The notes under the pieces: generated by a model
What the model saw: only the letters and a program-made list of their open reading frames with translations
Told to the model about the DNA's origin: nothing
Databases searched by the model: none
In this document: positions 10,781-18,799 of the stretch, one piece after another
Position numbering within the stretch: the stretch's first letter is position 1
Layout: every line of letters starts with the position of its first letter
From: Ophiothrix spiculata
Taxonomy: Eukaryota > Echinodermata > Ophiuroidea > Amphilepidida > Ophiotrichidae
Reading direction: 5' to 3' (one strand)
DNA length: 23,157 nucleotides
NCBI GenBank assembly: GCA_000969725.1
Contig: JXSR01S007519.1
Translations under genes and position numbers: made by a program

Positions 10781-11060
10781 ATATATAATCCACGGCAGTT
10801 TATCCGGTGACACCCTGAGTGACCATGCACTCACTGTCACACGTTTCACACGTTAACTAAAAAATTGAAATGACTCGTACATAAAAATCTTCTTTCTGTT
10901 AGCTTTGCTTGCTTTCTGTTTCATAAATGGGTGCCTGACAGTTGACAATCGATCAATACCCATCCCCGAAGAAATGTGATACTTTTAGTTTATTATAATG
11001 ATTTCTATTGAGAGTTACGCCGAGAGCTTTGTATGTAGCAAAGAAATATCAGATTAAAAT
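10781..11060. repeat. Module D, copy in middle block
   Basis: Closely matches 12567-12838 and, more distantly, the starts of block X at 3004 and 16838. Landmarks are TAATCCACGGCAGTTTATCC, CATGCACTCACTGTCACA, GCTTGCTTTCTGTTTCATA and CAATACCCATCCCCGAAG. It ends around a TAGCAAAGAAATAT motif. Confidence 0.85.
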
Positions 11061-11518
11061 GGAAAATTTGTCATCTTTCATTAGTTAAGTTATAAATTGC
11101 CGAATCTACATAGTGATATGATATTTGTGTTGTAAACTATATACGATCAGACACAATTGACATGTCAATTCTTTTTGAAGTATATTTTTAGTTGGAAATA
11201 AACTTGAATCAAAACAAGGATTTATTTCCATTTCTAATGGAAGCAAATTGTATCTGCATCATATTTATATTTACGATGTTTAGCACTGCCTAAGTATTGG
11301 TTTTGGAATATTTTTGTCACAGTGTTTCTCTAACAATGATTTTGAAGCCGCACTGTCATGTATTGTCTCATAATGGATAACCAACTGTCCTTATAAGGTA
11401 GTAAAATCACACTCAGTGGCTGGGAATAAAAGCTTATACTGGTTTCCAGCCTATGCTACGTGTACGCACCCATCATGTAAACAAACTCTTCTAGACCTAT
11501 ATACATAGCACTCTCCCA
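11061..11518. other. AT-rich spacer, no supported gene
   Basis: Nothing coding or repeated was recognised apart from a short imperfect hairpin, GGCTGGGAA with TTTCCAGCC (about 11419-11452). Confidence 0.5.
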
Positions 11519-11624
11519 GTTTTTCAAGTGATAAACCCAGTTTATCGAAAAACTTAGTTTATCACTTGAAAAACTAAGTTTTTCTCGATAAACACAGTTT
11601 ATCAGTTGATAAACCCAGTTTTTC
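11519..11624. repeat. Array of eleven alternating 7-mers GTTTWTC / GAWAAAC
   Basis: Eleven 7-base modules fill 106 bases. They are GTTTWTC or its reverse complement GAWAAAC (W is A or T), at 11519, 11530, 11540, 11547, 11557, 11568, 11578, 11587, 11597, 11608 and 11618. Orientation alternates strictly except where two abut. GAWAAAC to GTTTWTC spacers are always 3 bases (CCA, TTA, TAA, ACA, CCA). GTTTWTC to GAWAAAC spacers are 4, 0, 4, 2 and 4 bases. The whole can fold into many alternative hairpins. Function unknown. Confidence 0.9.
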
Positions 11625-11822
11625 AACTTTTTAACCCCTCGAGGTCAATGAAAAAATGTAATGGTGTTATTTACGCGAAGGTTAATGGAATCAGTTTATA
11701 TCTATGCAGATATTTTGTACTGTACGAAAAATGAAATTTGCACCTTTTTTTAATTTTACGTAACTCAACATTTTCCGATGATGTGTTTCATCCTTCATCT
11801 GGAGTTAGACTGTCAACCCAGA

Positions 11823-12095
11823 TTCCCTAAATTACATTCAACCAAATCAAATTGAACCAAATTTATAATTGTTAGAATTTCTGAGAAAACTACAAACACT
11901 TTTTGCAGTTGACATAACACGTAGAATAATTTGACAGACAATATTACCTAACAACTTACATATTTGACACCCGTGCATACAAGCATCAGGGTGGCCGTCA
12001 ATTTGCGTTTCTTTTTCAAAATCTTGCCCTTAAAATGGTCAGGTGATGAAAATAGTATTAAGATTGTGCTCCAATATTCATAAAAACCACGCTGA
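11823..12095. repeat. Module A, copy 2
   Basis: Direct repeat of 9102-9415, with internal deletions relative to it, for example a missing TATAATTATAATACAAGAAAC-type stretch after CAGGTGATGAAAA. It is followed by modules C (inverted) and D, repeating the A-C-D order of the first copy. Confidence 0.85.
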
Positions 12096-12258
12096 AGAAG
12101 TTTTTTTACTAAACCAAGCATAACTTCTCTTAGGAATTACCGATTTCCTTCATTCTTTTTTAAAATAAGCAGAAGAGTCTGCACATTTCCAAGAAGCTTA
12201 CCAATTGTTTTGAATATCAGAAGTTCCTTTGTTATACTGTTTTGAATCTCAGTCAACT

Positions 12259-12280
12259 TCATTTTGACTCACGCTGTATA
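12259..12280. repeat. 22-bp direct repeat, left copy
   Basis: The sequence TCATTTTGACTCACGCTGTA plus TA occurs here and again at 12545-12566. The pair brackets the inverted module C copy. The first module D (10781) has no such sequence before its TAATCC, so the right copy is not ancestral module sequence. Confidence 0.9.
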
Positions 12281-12299
12281 ATCAAAGCATTTATGCAAA

Positions 12300-12456
12300 A
12301 GTTTTAAAGCTATACAGTGTACACTGGGGATTAGCAAATTGTCCATATAAGAATTGCGAAAAACGTTATTTGGTACTTCCTGTCCTACACACCAATCATG
12401 CCCATGAACTGTCCATTTGACCAGGTATAATTTTAATAAGAGAGATATCACCTCTC
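12300..12456 (-). repeat. Module C, copy 2, inverted
   Basis: This is the reverse complement of about 9978-10120. Examples are GTCCATATAAGAATTGCG, AACGTTATTTGGTACT, CATGAACTGTCCAT and ACCAGGTATAATTTTAATAA read on the plus strand. The minus-strand frame 12269-12451 lies within it and is not credible as a gene. Inversion relative to the other two C copies, with bracketing direct repeats, points to insertion or a template-switch event. Confidence 0.85.
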
Positions 12457-12483
12457 ATTTTAATAAGAGAGATATCACCTCTT
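12430..12483. repeat. 27-bp tandem duplication
   Basis: Two adjacent 27-base copies starting ATTTTAATAAGAGAGATATC differ only in the last base. The single-copy equivalent, in reverse complement, is at about 15978-16012 in module C copy 3. The duplication is therefore local and recent. Confidence 0.92.
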
Positions 12484-12544
12484 GGATCTGGCTTTATGAC
12501 ATGTTTAAACATTTTGCCGTTTTATTTATTTCGCTGTATGTACA

Positions 12545-12566
12545 TCATTTTGACTCACGCTGTATA
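12545..12566. repeat. 22-bp direct repeat, right copy
   Basis: Identical partner of 12259-12280, immediately followed by module D (TAATCCACGACAG). Confidence 0.9.
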
Positions 12567-12838
12567 TAATCCACGACAGTTTATCCGGTGACACTCTGAG
12601 TGACCATGCACTCACTGTCACATGTTTCACACGTTCACTAAAAAATTGAAATGACTTGTACATAAGAATCTTCGTTCTGTTCGCTTTGCTTGCTTTCTGT
12701 TTCATAGATGGGTGCCTGACAGGTGACAACCGATCAATACCCATCCCCGAAGAAATGTGATACTTGCAGTTTATTATAATGATTTCTATTGAGAGTTGCA
12801 CCTAGAGCGTTGTAGCAAAGAAATATTAGATTAATAAA
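12567..12838. repeat. Module D, third middle-block copy
   Basis: Close match to 10781-11060. The minus-strand 91-aa frame 12526-12801 covers it. A similar peptide segment (RVSPDKL.WIIY) appears in the minus frame 10646-10849 because the DNA is duplicated. The frames do not end or start alike, so I do not call a gene. Confidence 0.85.
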
Positions 12839-12956
12839 TTAATATATTAAACATGAAAGCGATCTATCTCCAAACGGTTGAATCTTTATATGTCCTGGTG
12901 ATTCTTTGTATTTCGTCTGTAGATATTTAATGCTGTTTTATTTTTATGTCCCACAG

Positions 12957-13146
12957 TTTAAATGAAACTAAATTAATCAAAAGGCATTCAAATACCTTCA
13001 CAAAATTAATAAGTGATTCTCACCTGTACATCCTGAAGGTGATGTGCGAAAGAGGCAAATCGAATGAAGGGCAATTCAATTCTAATGCGTGTATGCACGG
13101 ATGTCAAATATGTTGTAAGCAACACTGCCTGTCAAATTGTTCTTAA
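12957..13146 (+). CDS. Possible cysteine-rich terminal exon, unrecognised
   Basis: An open frame reaches the TAA at 13144-13146 and is preceded by a good splice-acceptor-like sequence: a T-rich tract followed by CCCACAG ending at 12956. From an upstream ATG (12946) the frame would be 66 codons; as an exon it starts in phase after the AG. The last 19 residues hold six cysteines spaced C-x3-C-x2-C-C-x3-C-x3-C, with a histidine just before the fifth. Codon use here is less AT-driven than nearby. No signal peptide or upstream exon is visible. The stop overlaps the AATT target site of the TIR element that follows at 13149. It could be the last exon of a small cysteine-rich protein or a chance frame. 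I recognise no family. Confidence 0.22.
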
Positions 13147-13148
13147 TT

Positions 13149-13345
13149 GTGATGGCTCACCCCGAAAGGGGGTGACTTTGCGAAAGAACACTGGTGAAAA
13201 TAGGCAGAAAAAAATAAAGAAAATAATTTGATTGCCTTGATCATTTCAACAAGTAAGGTGTCATTTTAAAGCTTAGCAAATGTTTAACAGATGAAGTGAT
13301 AAACCAAAATTGATATCATCTGCATCTTTAGGGGTGAACCATCAC
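13149..13345. mobile_element. 197-bp TIR element
   Basis: Ends are GTGATGGCTCACCCC and its reverse complement with one mismatch (GGGGTGAACCATCAC), flanked by AATT at 13145-13148 and 13346-13349. The palindromic AATT makes it ambiguous whether these bases are target duplication or part of the TIR. The interior is AT-rich and non-coding, so the element is non-autonomous. It is inserted at the stop codon of the possible exon 12957-13146. Confidence 0.75.
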
Positions 13346-13349
13346 AATT

Positions 13350-14179
13350 GTGATTGTATATAAATTCATGGAAAACATTGTTGTCGATATAAGTTTAACA
13401 AGAATGTTCAATTTGATAACATAAAACTGTTGAAGATAAATTATGGCTTATAAATGAATAAACAACATTGCTTTTCGACAATGTGTTTACTTATAGACGA
13501 GGTTTAAATTTGTAAAGATTCCCACTAGGACTCCGGTAAAATACCGTTAAAAACTTGAATTTTTTCTCTAACAGTGACAGAATTTAACAACACATTTAAT
13601 ACGTTAAGCGTTGTTAAGTATTTTATGTAAATTGAACACCATGAAAGATGGAAAACAAAAGCAGTTGATATTACTTCGGTAAAATGATTTAAACCAACAA
13701 CGGTTTGCGTAAATTTACAGATTCCCTTAAATATACAGATTACAGTACGAAGTAATTTTAACAGTGTACTCAAGACACAAGAGACACCCATCATGCAATA
13801 AAATAGTAAAACATGTAGAAGTGAGTAGTTAGAAACTCTCGAAATTTCAAAACACAATTCACGTAATTTGCTATACATTTAGCTAAGATTATTTATTTAT
13901 TTTAAGAAACAGCAACATATATTCATATATTCTAATTCCCCTTTTTCATCATACCGTATTTGAAAACAAATCCTTGATGTTTGTCTCTTGGTTCTTCCAA
14001 GGTACTCAAGAGCCTCGCATTTCACAGTTTATTATCTAACACTTAGGACAGACCAATAACAATGACGTCATCATACCATTCTGTGACATCATCCAGCCAT
14101 TTAACATTATACATCAAAACCATTAATGGTCATCCTTTTTAATGTGGGCACCCATAAAAGGTGGATTTGTTACATTGAG
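13350..14179. other. AT-rich stretch with one unrecognised minus-strand frame
   Basis: The only long frame is minus strand 13525-13878 (117 codons, starting MYSKLRELC), with two hydrophobic stretches around residues 22-45 and 68-90. It resembles nothing I know, and a frame of this length can arise by chance in DNA this AT-rich over 23 kb. A CCAAT-type box (about 14053) and a TGACGTCA octamer (14063-14070) lie on the far side of its start but prove nothing. No repeats shared with other blocks were seen. Confidence 0.4.
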
Positions 14180-14181
14180 AA

Positions 14182-14750
14182 TGATTTATGCATAAATTTT
14201 GTCATATCTTTTCAGCAATCCCATGAAATGTTTTAATTTTGGTATCATTTTAAAGACAATTTATTTCAACATGAAGTGATTAAGTAGGCTTAATAACCTG
14301 TTAAAGCTAATTAGCCAGGGTGGAGGCGGGTGTGGATGAGGCATCATGAAAATTGTGCATCATTTCTTGTGTCATATCTTCTTAAAAATCCATTGAAGTG
14401 TCATAAATCTGATTTGATTTCAAAGGCTGGTTATTGTTTATCAAAATCAAGTTGGAATTAACCCGAATAAAGTTGATCATTAACGCTAATAACAAGTTAA
14501 AGTCAATAAGCTAACTTAGCCAGAAATCAAAACGGGCATAAATGCGGTTGGTGTGGATGAAATATGTACATTGTGCATCAAATCTTATCATAACTTTTCA
14601 AAAATTGTATGAAATGTTATAATTTTGGTGTGATTTTGAAGATAATGTATTAGTCTATAAAATCAATTAAAAATAATAGCCAAATAAAGGTGTTTATTAT
14701 CTCTAATCAACCATTACCAGGAGGGAGTTAAGTATGGATGAAGTGAGTGA
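14182..14750. repeat. Three degenerate tandem copies of a 170-215 bp unit
   Basis: Three diverged copies begin around 14182, 14354 and 14562. Each has a TTGTGCATCA- or GCATAAATTTTGTCATATC-like start, a CATGAAATGTTTTAATTTTGG-like core (weaker in copy 2), and, in copies 1 and 2, a GTTAAAG...TAGCCAG tail leading to GTGTGGATGA. Copy 3 ends in a related TATGGATGAAG. Spacing between the TCATA cores is about 171 and about 215 bases. No coding frame persists across copies. Confidence 0.65.
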
Positions 14751-14760
14751 GTTGTAACGC

Positions 14761-15083
14761 AAATGGGCACGACCTCAAAAAATATGACCTAATGTCGGTT
14801 TAATCTGTGAGCATTTACAAAATACAAATTTAATACAAAACTTCAACCACTTTTATTTAAAAAGGGATATAATCTTATTGCTGGCGATGCATATTATAAA
14901 AATCAATAGATATATTCAACTATTAAATTCTCCCACCAATACTGTGTGGTTTCTGCACATTTCATTTTGATCAACCGAATGCTTACAGCAAAATGAATTA
15001 GATTTAACTAAATCATAATCTAACCTATTAGAAATGAATTTCCGAGAAAAGGAGAAGCACGTTTGAAATTCCGTCAAATTTGA
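14761..15083. other. AT-rich spacer, nothing recognised
   Basis: I see no gene, TIR element or module match in this stretch. Confidence 0.5.
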
Positions 15084-15270
15084 CAGACAGCATTTCTAAA
15101 GGACTTGCATGTTTCACATTAGCAATACAGGCGTCACAATAACCTTTTATTTGCGTTACTTCTTTTACATCTTAAAATGGACAGGTGACGCCACTGAAAT
15201 ACATGTAAACAGTATATAGAATTGTATTTCAGTGTTCACAACACACATGTCACAAAATTCATTAGGAGGA
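15084..15270. repeat. Module A, copy 3 (diverged)
   Basis: Weak but ordered similarity to 9102-9415: GCAATACAGGCGTCA for GCATACAAGCATCA, CTTAAAATGGACAGGTGACG for CTTAAAATGGTCAGGTGATG, and TTCAGTGTTCACAACACAC for the later TTCACAAAAACCAC. Its position before modules C (15970) and D (16838) keeps the A-C-D order. Confidence 0.55.
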
Positions 15271-15620
15271 CCCTGTAACGTATGACGACTAAACAACAAT
15301 TTGTAATATTAGAAATGGGATAGGCAAAGCGTCACTGGACTTTCCCACCGAGGTGAGAACTTCTCACCAATTTGATTCTGTGATACATGGATAGATATTC
15401 AAATATAATTCCTATCAAAGTATAAATCTATTGAAATTCCATTTAAATTTCCAAGATCTGATTATAAATTTCGTAGTTGGTATTTCCTTTTTTTTTTCTG
15501 TTTTAGAATTTAAACGAGAATCACTTTATTACGAAAGTGGAAAAGATATATTAATGCATTGATTATCAAAGACCACAATGATAATTCTTTGTTTTTGTTT
15601 TAAATAACAACTAGAAGGAA
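15271..15620. other. AT-rich spacer
   Basis: Only a perfect 17-base hairpin, GGTGAGAAC then TTCTCACC (15352-15368), stands out. No gene was seen. Confidence 0.5.
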
Positions 15621-15695
15621 GTTAAATAAACGGATGAACACTCATGTTAAATAAACAGATGAACAATTTTGTTAAACAAACGGATGAACAATCTT
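15621..15695. repeat. Three 25-bp tandem repeats
   Basis: Copies begin at 15621, 15646 and 15671 with the consensus GTTAAATAAACGGATGAACA followed by five variable bases. They form part of the minus-strand frame 15647-15844, which I do not regard as a gene. Confidence 0.92.
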
Positions 15696-15924
15696 TTTGT
15701 TTTAGATAACAACAGAAACAGTACTTTGATATCGGAAACATAAAATCCACAAATCTTTTCAGAAATTGTTTTACAAAAATGTTCAATTCTGAAAGAGATG
15801 GAAAAAAAAATCGTCACATAAAAGTTGATAGATTTGATGCTCATGCAGCTAAAGAAATGTGATTGACATGAGCTTGTCGCTTTCAGTTAGGTTAGCCTCT
15901 ATACTAGTATTTCTTTTCACTGAA

Positions 15925-16130
15925 ATGGTCAGGTGACAAGTAAGGACCGATCAATACACGTTATGAATTCTGACCCAAGAGGTGATATCTCGCTGTCCGA
16001 ATTTTATTAAAAATTATGCCTTGTCAGCGGACAGTGCATGGGTTAGTTGGACAGGCAATATCAGATATCGATATCACATTTCTTATCTGGACAAAACGAA
16101 ATTGAATTCTGACAAACACTGACAATAATT
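15925..16130 (+). repeat. Module C, copy 3
   Basis: Contains GAAATGGTCAGGTGACAAG, GACCGATCAATACACG, GAGGTGATATCTCGCTGTCC and GAATTTTATTAAAAATTATG. The second part matches module C at 9978-10150, and the first part resembles the GGTGACAACCGATCAATAC core of module D, so C and D appear distantly related to each other. Confidence 0.65.
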
Positions 16131-16572
16131 TTGAAACTAATCATGCTGATCTTATGAACAATTCTTTTACCATGTTTTGAGATTCTGAGATATTTTTAAA
16201 GATCTTAATTTTGACTTCATTTTTAAATTAAATATTAACCTTCACATTTCTCATTTACACATAACAATTCGAAATAATTATGAAATTGCAATAGGTCTAT
16301 CGGACAGTATAATGGACTGGTTTGTTGACGAAACACCAGAAATTTCTCATACATGTCTAGGATTTGCCATTCTTTACTTTCAAGATAATGATTGTAATGA
16401 CGTCTATATATTTCTTCATGCAAACATATGTGAATAAAGATTATTTTGAATGCCCATTTTAGCTTTAAAAATCTCGTTTTACAAAGATACTCTGAGTACT
16501 TCTAATGCATGAATTAACACTTTATTAACGACCATAGAACTATACAGAGTTATGTTTTACACATAAACTAAA
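16131..16572. other. AT-rich spacer with one short minus-strand frame
   Basis: Minus frame 16235-16423 (62 codons, starting MHEEIYRRHYNHYLESKEWQ) has a rather protein-like mix of charged and aromatic residues, with a possible GT donor near its end (GAAG then GTTAAT on the minus strand). It is too short to tell from chance, and I see no matching acceptor. Otherwise nothing was found. Confidence 0.35.
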
Positions 16573-16828
16573 GGCCAAATTATAGTTGGCCTCCAAAAAC
16601 ATTTGGTCGTGACGTCACCAAATATTTGCCATCGAACTTAAAGTATGAACGGGTAGCAAACATTTGGTCCAATGTATATGGCAAGCTATGTGCAATCTAG
16701 CGCGAAATTTTATTTGGTCTCATCTCGCTGTTGAAGATTTTTTGTTTGGAGTCACTCGTCATTTTGACGTCACGACCAAATGTTTGGTGGAAGAAAATTT
16801 TGTTTGGAGGCCGACTATGATTTTGCCC
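16573..16828. mobile_element. 256-bp TIR element with CRE-like octamers in both arms
   Basis: The left arm starts GGCCAAATTATAGTTGGCCT and the right arm, reverse-complemented, starts GGGCAAAATCATAGTCGGCC. Both continue through CTCCAAA and ACATTTGGTCGTGACGTC, with an extra segment of about 20 bases in the right arm. TGACGTCA occurs at 16610-16617 and 16765-16772. ATTTGGT motifs are scattered through the interior. The flanking duplication is unclear (possibly TA on the right). The plus-strand frame starting at 16664 runs across the element into module D and is not a gene. Confidence 0.8.
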
Positions 16829-16837
16829 TACGAAATT

Positions 16838-18640
16838 ATAAATGACACGTGCATTCAAATCTGCTTTGTATTCGCTTTACTTGCTTTCTGTTTCATAAAT
16901 GGGCGCGTGACAGGTGTCAACCGATCGATATACACTATCAAGTCAGAAATATGATACATGTAGGTACCAGTTTTATTAAAATGATGACTAGTTAGCGTGC
17001 GTCGAAAAGGTTTGTAGTACGGAAATATCAGATTGAAATGGAATATTACATTTCATCTTATTTGGGTGTAAGATTTTAAAATGTCTATAATTTTCTTTCA
17101 ACCTATTGACGTTTTTGGTAGAAAAAAAAAAATTTAAACGTTTTTTTATAACCTTTTCTGACCAAAAGTCATACTTATTTTTAACGTTCTGAAAACGTTA
17201 TTTTGCTAGCTGGGTTGTTCACAGGTAAGATTTAAATCATGCTATCTTTCTCAGAGAGATATGCCTTTAGTTGGAATTAAATCGTTTGTGATGAAAATAA
17301 AGCTGTTGGCTGCTCCATCAGTTTTGCTCCTTGTAGTAATATTGTTGTATATCGAACATCGAGTGTTCTGCAGCTTCTTTGTAAAATGCTATAGGCGATA
17401 TAATGTCAGATTAAAATCAAAAAGAACAAAATTAGATTTTATTTCTACATCTGATCATGTCATCGATTATCCTGCAAGGCAATCAACAAAATAAAGGAAT
17501 GAATTCTTGTTTAATAACGTCAAATTGAAACGGACTTCGTTCAAGCGGATTGACACTTTAATGTCCTGTGCTAAATAGTCAAGGTTCTGCGACAGGTGAA
17601 CCGAGGTCATTGATGAAGCAAATCCAGATTTCAATGAATATTTAAAATGAAACAAACGTAGAATGAATAAATAAGTGATATCTGGACACGGGAAATTGTT
17701 GTGTTTTATAAAGACCGGGATGGAGATAGATTACCCGCCGGTCAATGACATCTGTTGTTTGTTGAAGTGTCATCATCTTATAAAAGTACAGCTTGATTTG
17801 ATTTGAAACAGGTCTCTTACTGCTTATAACATTAATTTTCGAAATGACTTTGAACTTCAAAAGTTCTTTCAAAGACAAGATCTTTACCTGGTTATATCTT
17901 TGAAGCATTTGATTTAACGGCAATAACATCATGCTTGTCAAAACTTGTAAACAGAGAATTCCGGATATCAACAAATTATAATGTCAACAGGAATTGTTAA
18001 TAATATATATACCTTGCATTATATCATATTATCCAAAAAAAATAGAGCCTCTGGGCATTAACCGCATTTTGCATATTAGTTATTCAAGTGAGGTAAAGGA
18101 AAGTGTAAGCTTTTCTGGACACTTGATCTGAAATCGATGTTGACCTTGTCATTATATGCCAAATACAACAAGTATCGGATTAGAATATATGTCTCGAGCA
18201 TTAACCTTTGATAAATTTCTAAGAAAAAACGTTGCAGATAGATAAAAGGAATAAGAAGCAAAGTAGACAGATATCAGTTTCATCTTAATAAAATATCCAT
18301 ACGTAATAAAGATTATGTGTAAATAGATAAGTATCTAACACTATAACCTTAAAACCTTGTTTAAAATGATAACTTAAGTCGTGCGTAGATAAAAATAAAC
18401 TTGTGTTTGAAAAAAATGTACATCTGCATATATGGATAGCTTCAATCCACATGTCATATTATGATACTTTTCTATCTACTGAACATACTGAAGTACTAAT
18501 TATCCATGTAGCAAATCAACAAATTATTATTTACAAGAACACTCCTGTTCACTTTCAAACTAATATGACAATTGAAGTGCAATGTTTTAATGAATTTGTA
18601 TTGGACATGGTAGTTTGTCACTGTGTAAACTTAGGCTGGA
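16838..18640. repeat. Long duplicated unit, block X, copy 3 (starts with module D)
   Basis: Matches block X copy 2 (3004-4608). Its first 230 bases are a fuller D module, sharing CTTGCTTTCTGTTTCATAAA, GACAGGTGTCAACCGATC and GAAATATCAGATT with the other D copies. A segment at 17110-17205, rich in AACGTT-type motifs, has no clear counterpart in copy 2. The stretch 18040-18640 is very close to 4040-4608. The 110-aa minus frame 17642-17974 lies over sequence whose copy-2 equivalent (3644-3862) reads differently, so it is not called. Confidence 0.88.
17261..17494 (+). pseudogene. Type II membrane-like open frame, unrecognised, decayed in the sister copy
   Basis: The 77-codon frame begins MPLVGIKSFVMKIK. 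It has one strong hydrophobic segment (about residues 15-31, including PSVLLLVVILLYI) followed by a basic stretch with CYRRYNVRLKSKR. This short N-terminus, single membrane anchor and basic stem is the layout of Golgi type II enzymes, but no catalytic part follows and I recognise no family. A possible splice acceptor, TTTCTCAG, lies just upstream (ending about 17255). In block X copy 2 the same region (about 3270-3530) has stops, an AAC expansion and indels. Either it is a relic first exon carried in the repeat, or an accident of AT-rich DNA. Confidence 0.2.
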
Positions 18641-18663
18641 TATTTTCATATGTTATGAGCTGA
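18403..18663 (+). other. Open frame shared in part by both X copies, unlikely gene
   Basis: The 86-codon frame has a central part (about 18496-18624) that stays open in the other copy (about 4482-4609). Replacements there are partly conservative (Y/F, E/D) and about four silent changes accompany about four amino-acid changes. Upstream, copy 2 has stops and a different length (a 20-base difference near 18480), and at its end copy 2 stops at once while copy 3 continues into block Y. The evidence for selection is too thin to call a gene. Confidence 0.15.
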
Positions 18664-18799
18664 ACCTCGTGTTTAATAAGAATATAATCCATCAAATGTC
18701 ACGATTTCCATTAGATAAGTCACAAAGACTTGCATCAGCATAATCAGAGCTAGAGGAAATACTGATAAAGATGACAGGTGTGACAGTGTAGTACAATAC

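Noticed and set aside
11519..11624. CRISPR-like array
   Set aside because: The modules are 7 bases with 0-4 base spacers in alternating orientation, and the window is eukaryotic. None of this fits CRISPR.
13525..13878. 117-aa minus-strand frame with two hydrophobic stretches and a CRE/CCAAT upstream
   Set aside because: A frame of this length is not surprising by chance in this much AT-rich DNA, there is no recognisable family, and the upstream motifs are common by chance.
16235..16423. 62-aa minus-strand frame with protein-like composition
   Set aside because: Too short, no homologous family recognised, no convincing splice acceptor or promoter.
16664..16954. 96-aa plus-strand frame
   Set aside because: It runs from the interior of a TIR element into module D, so it crosses two unrelated repeats.
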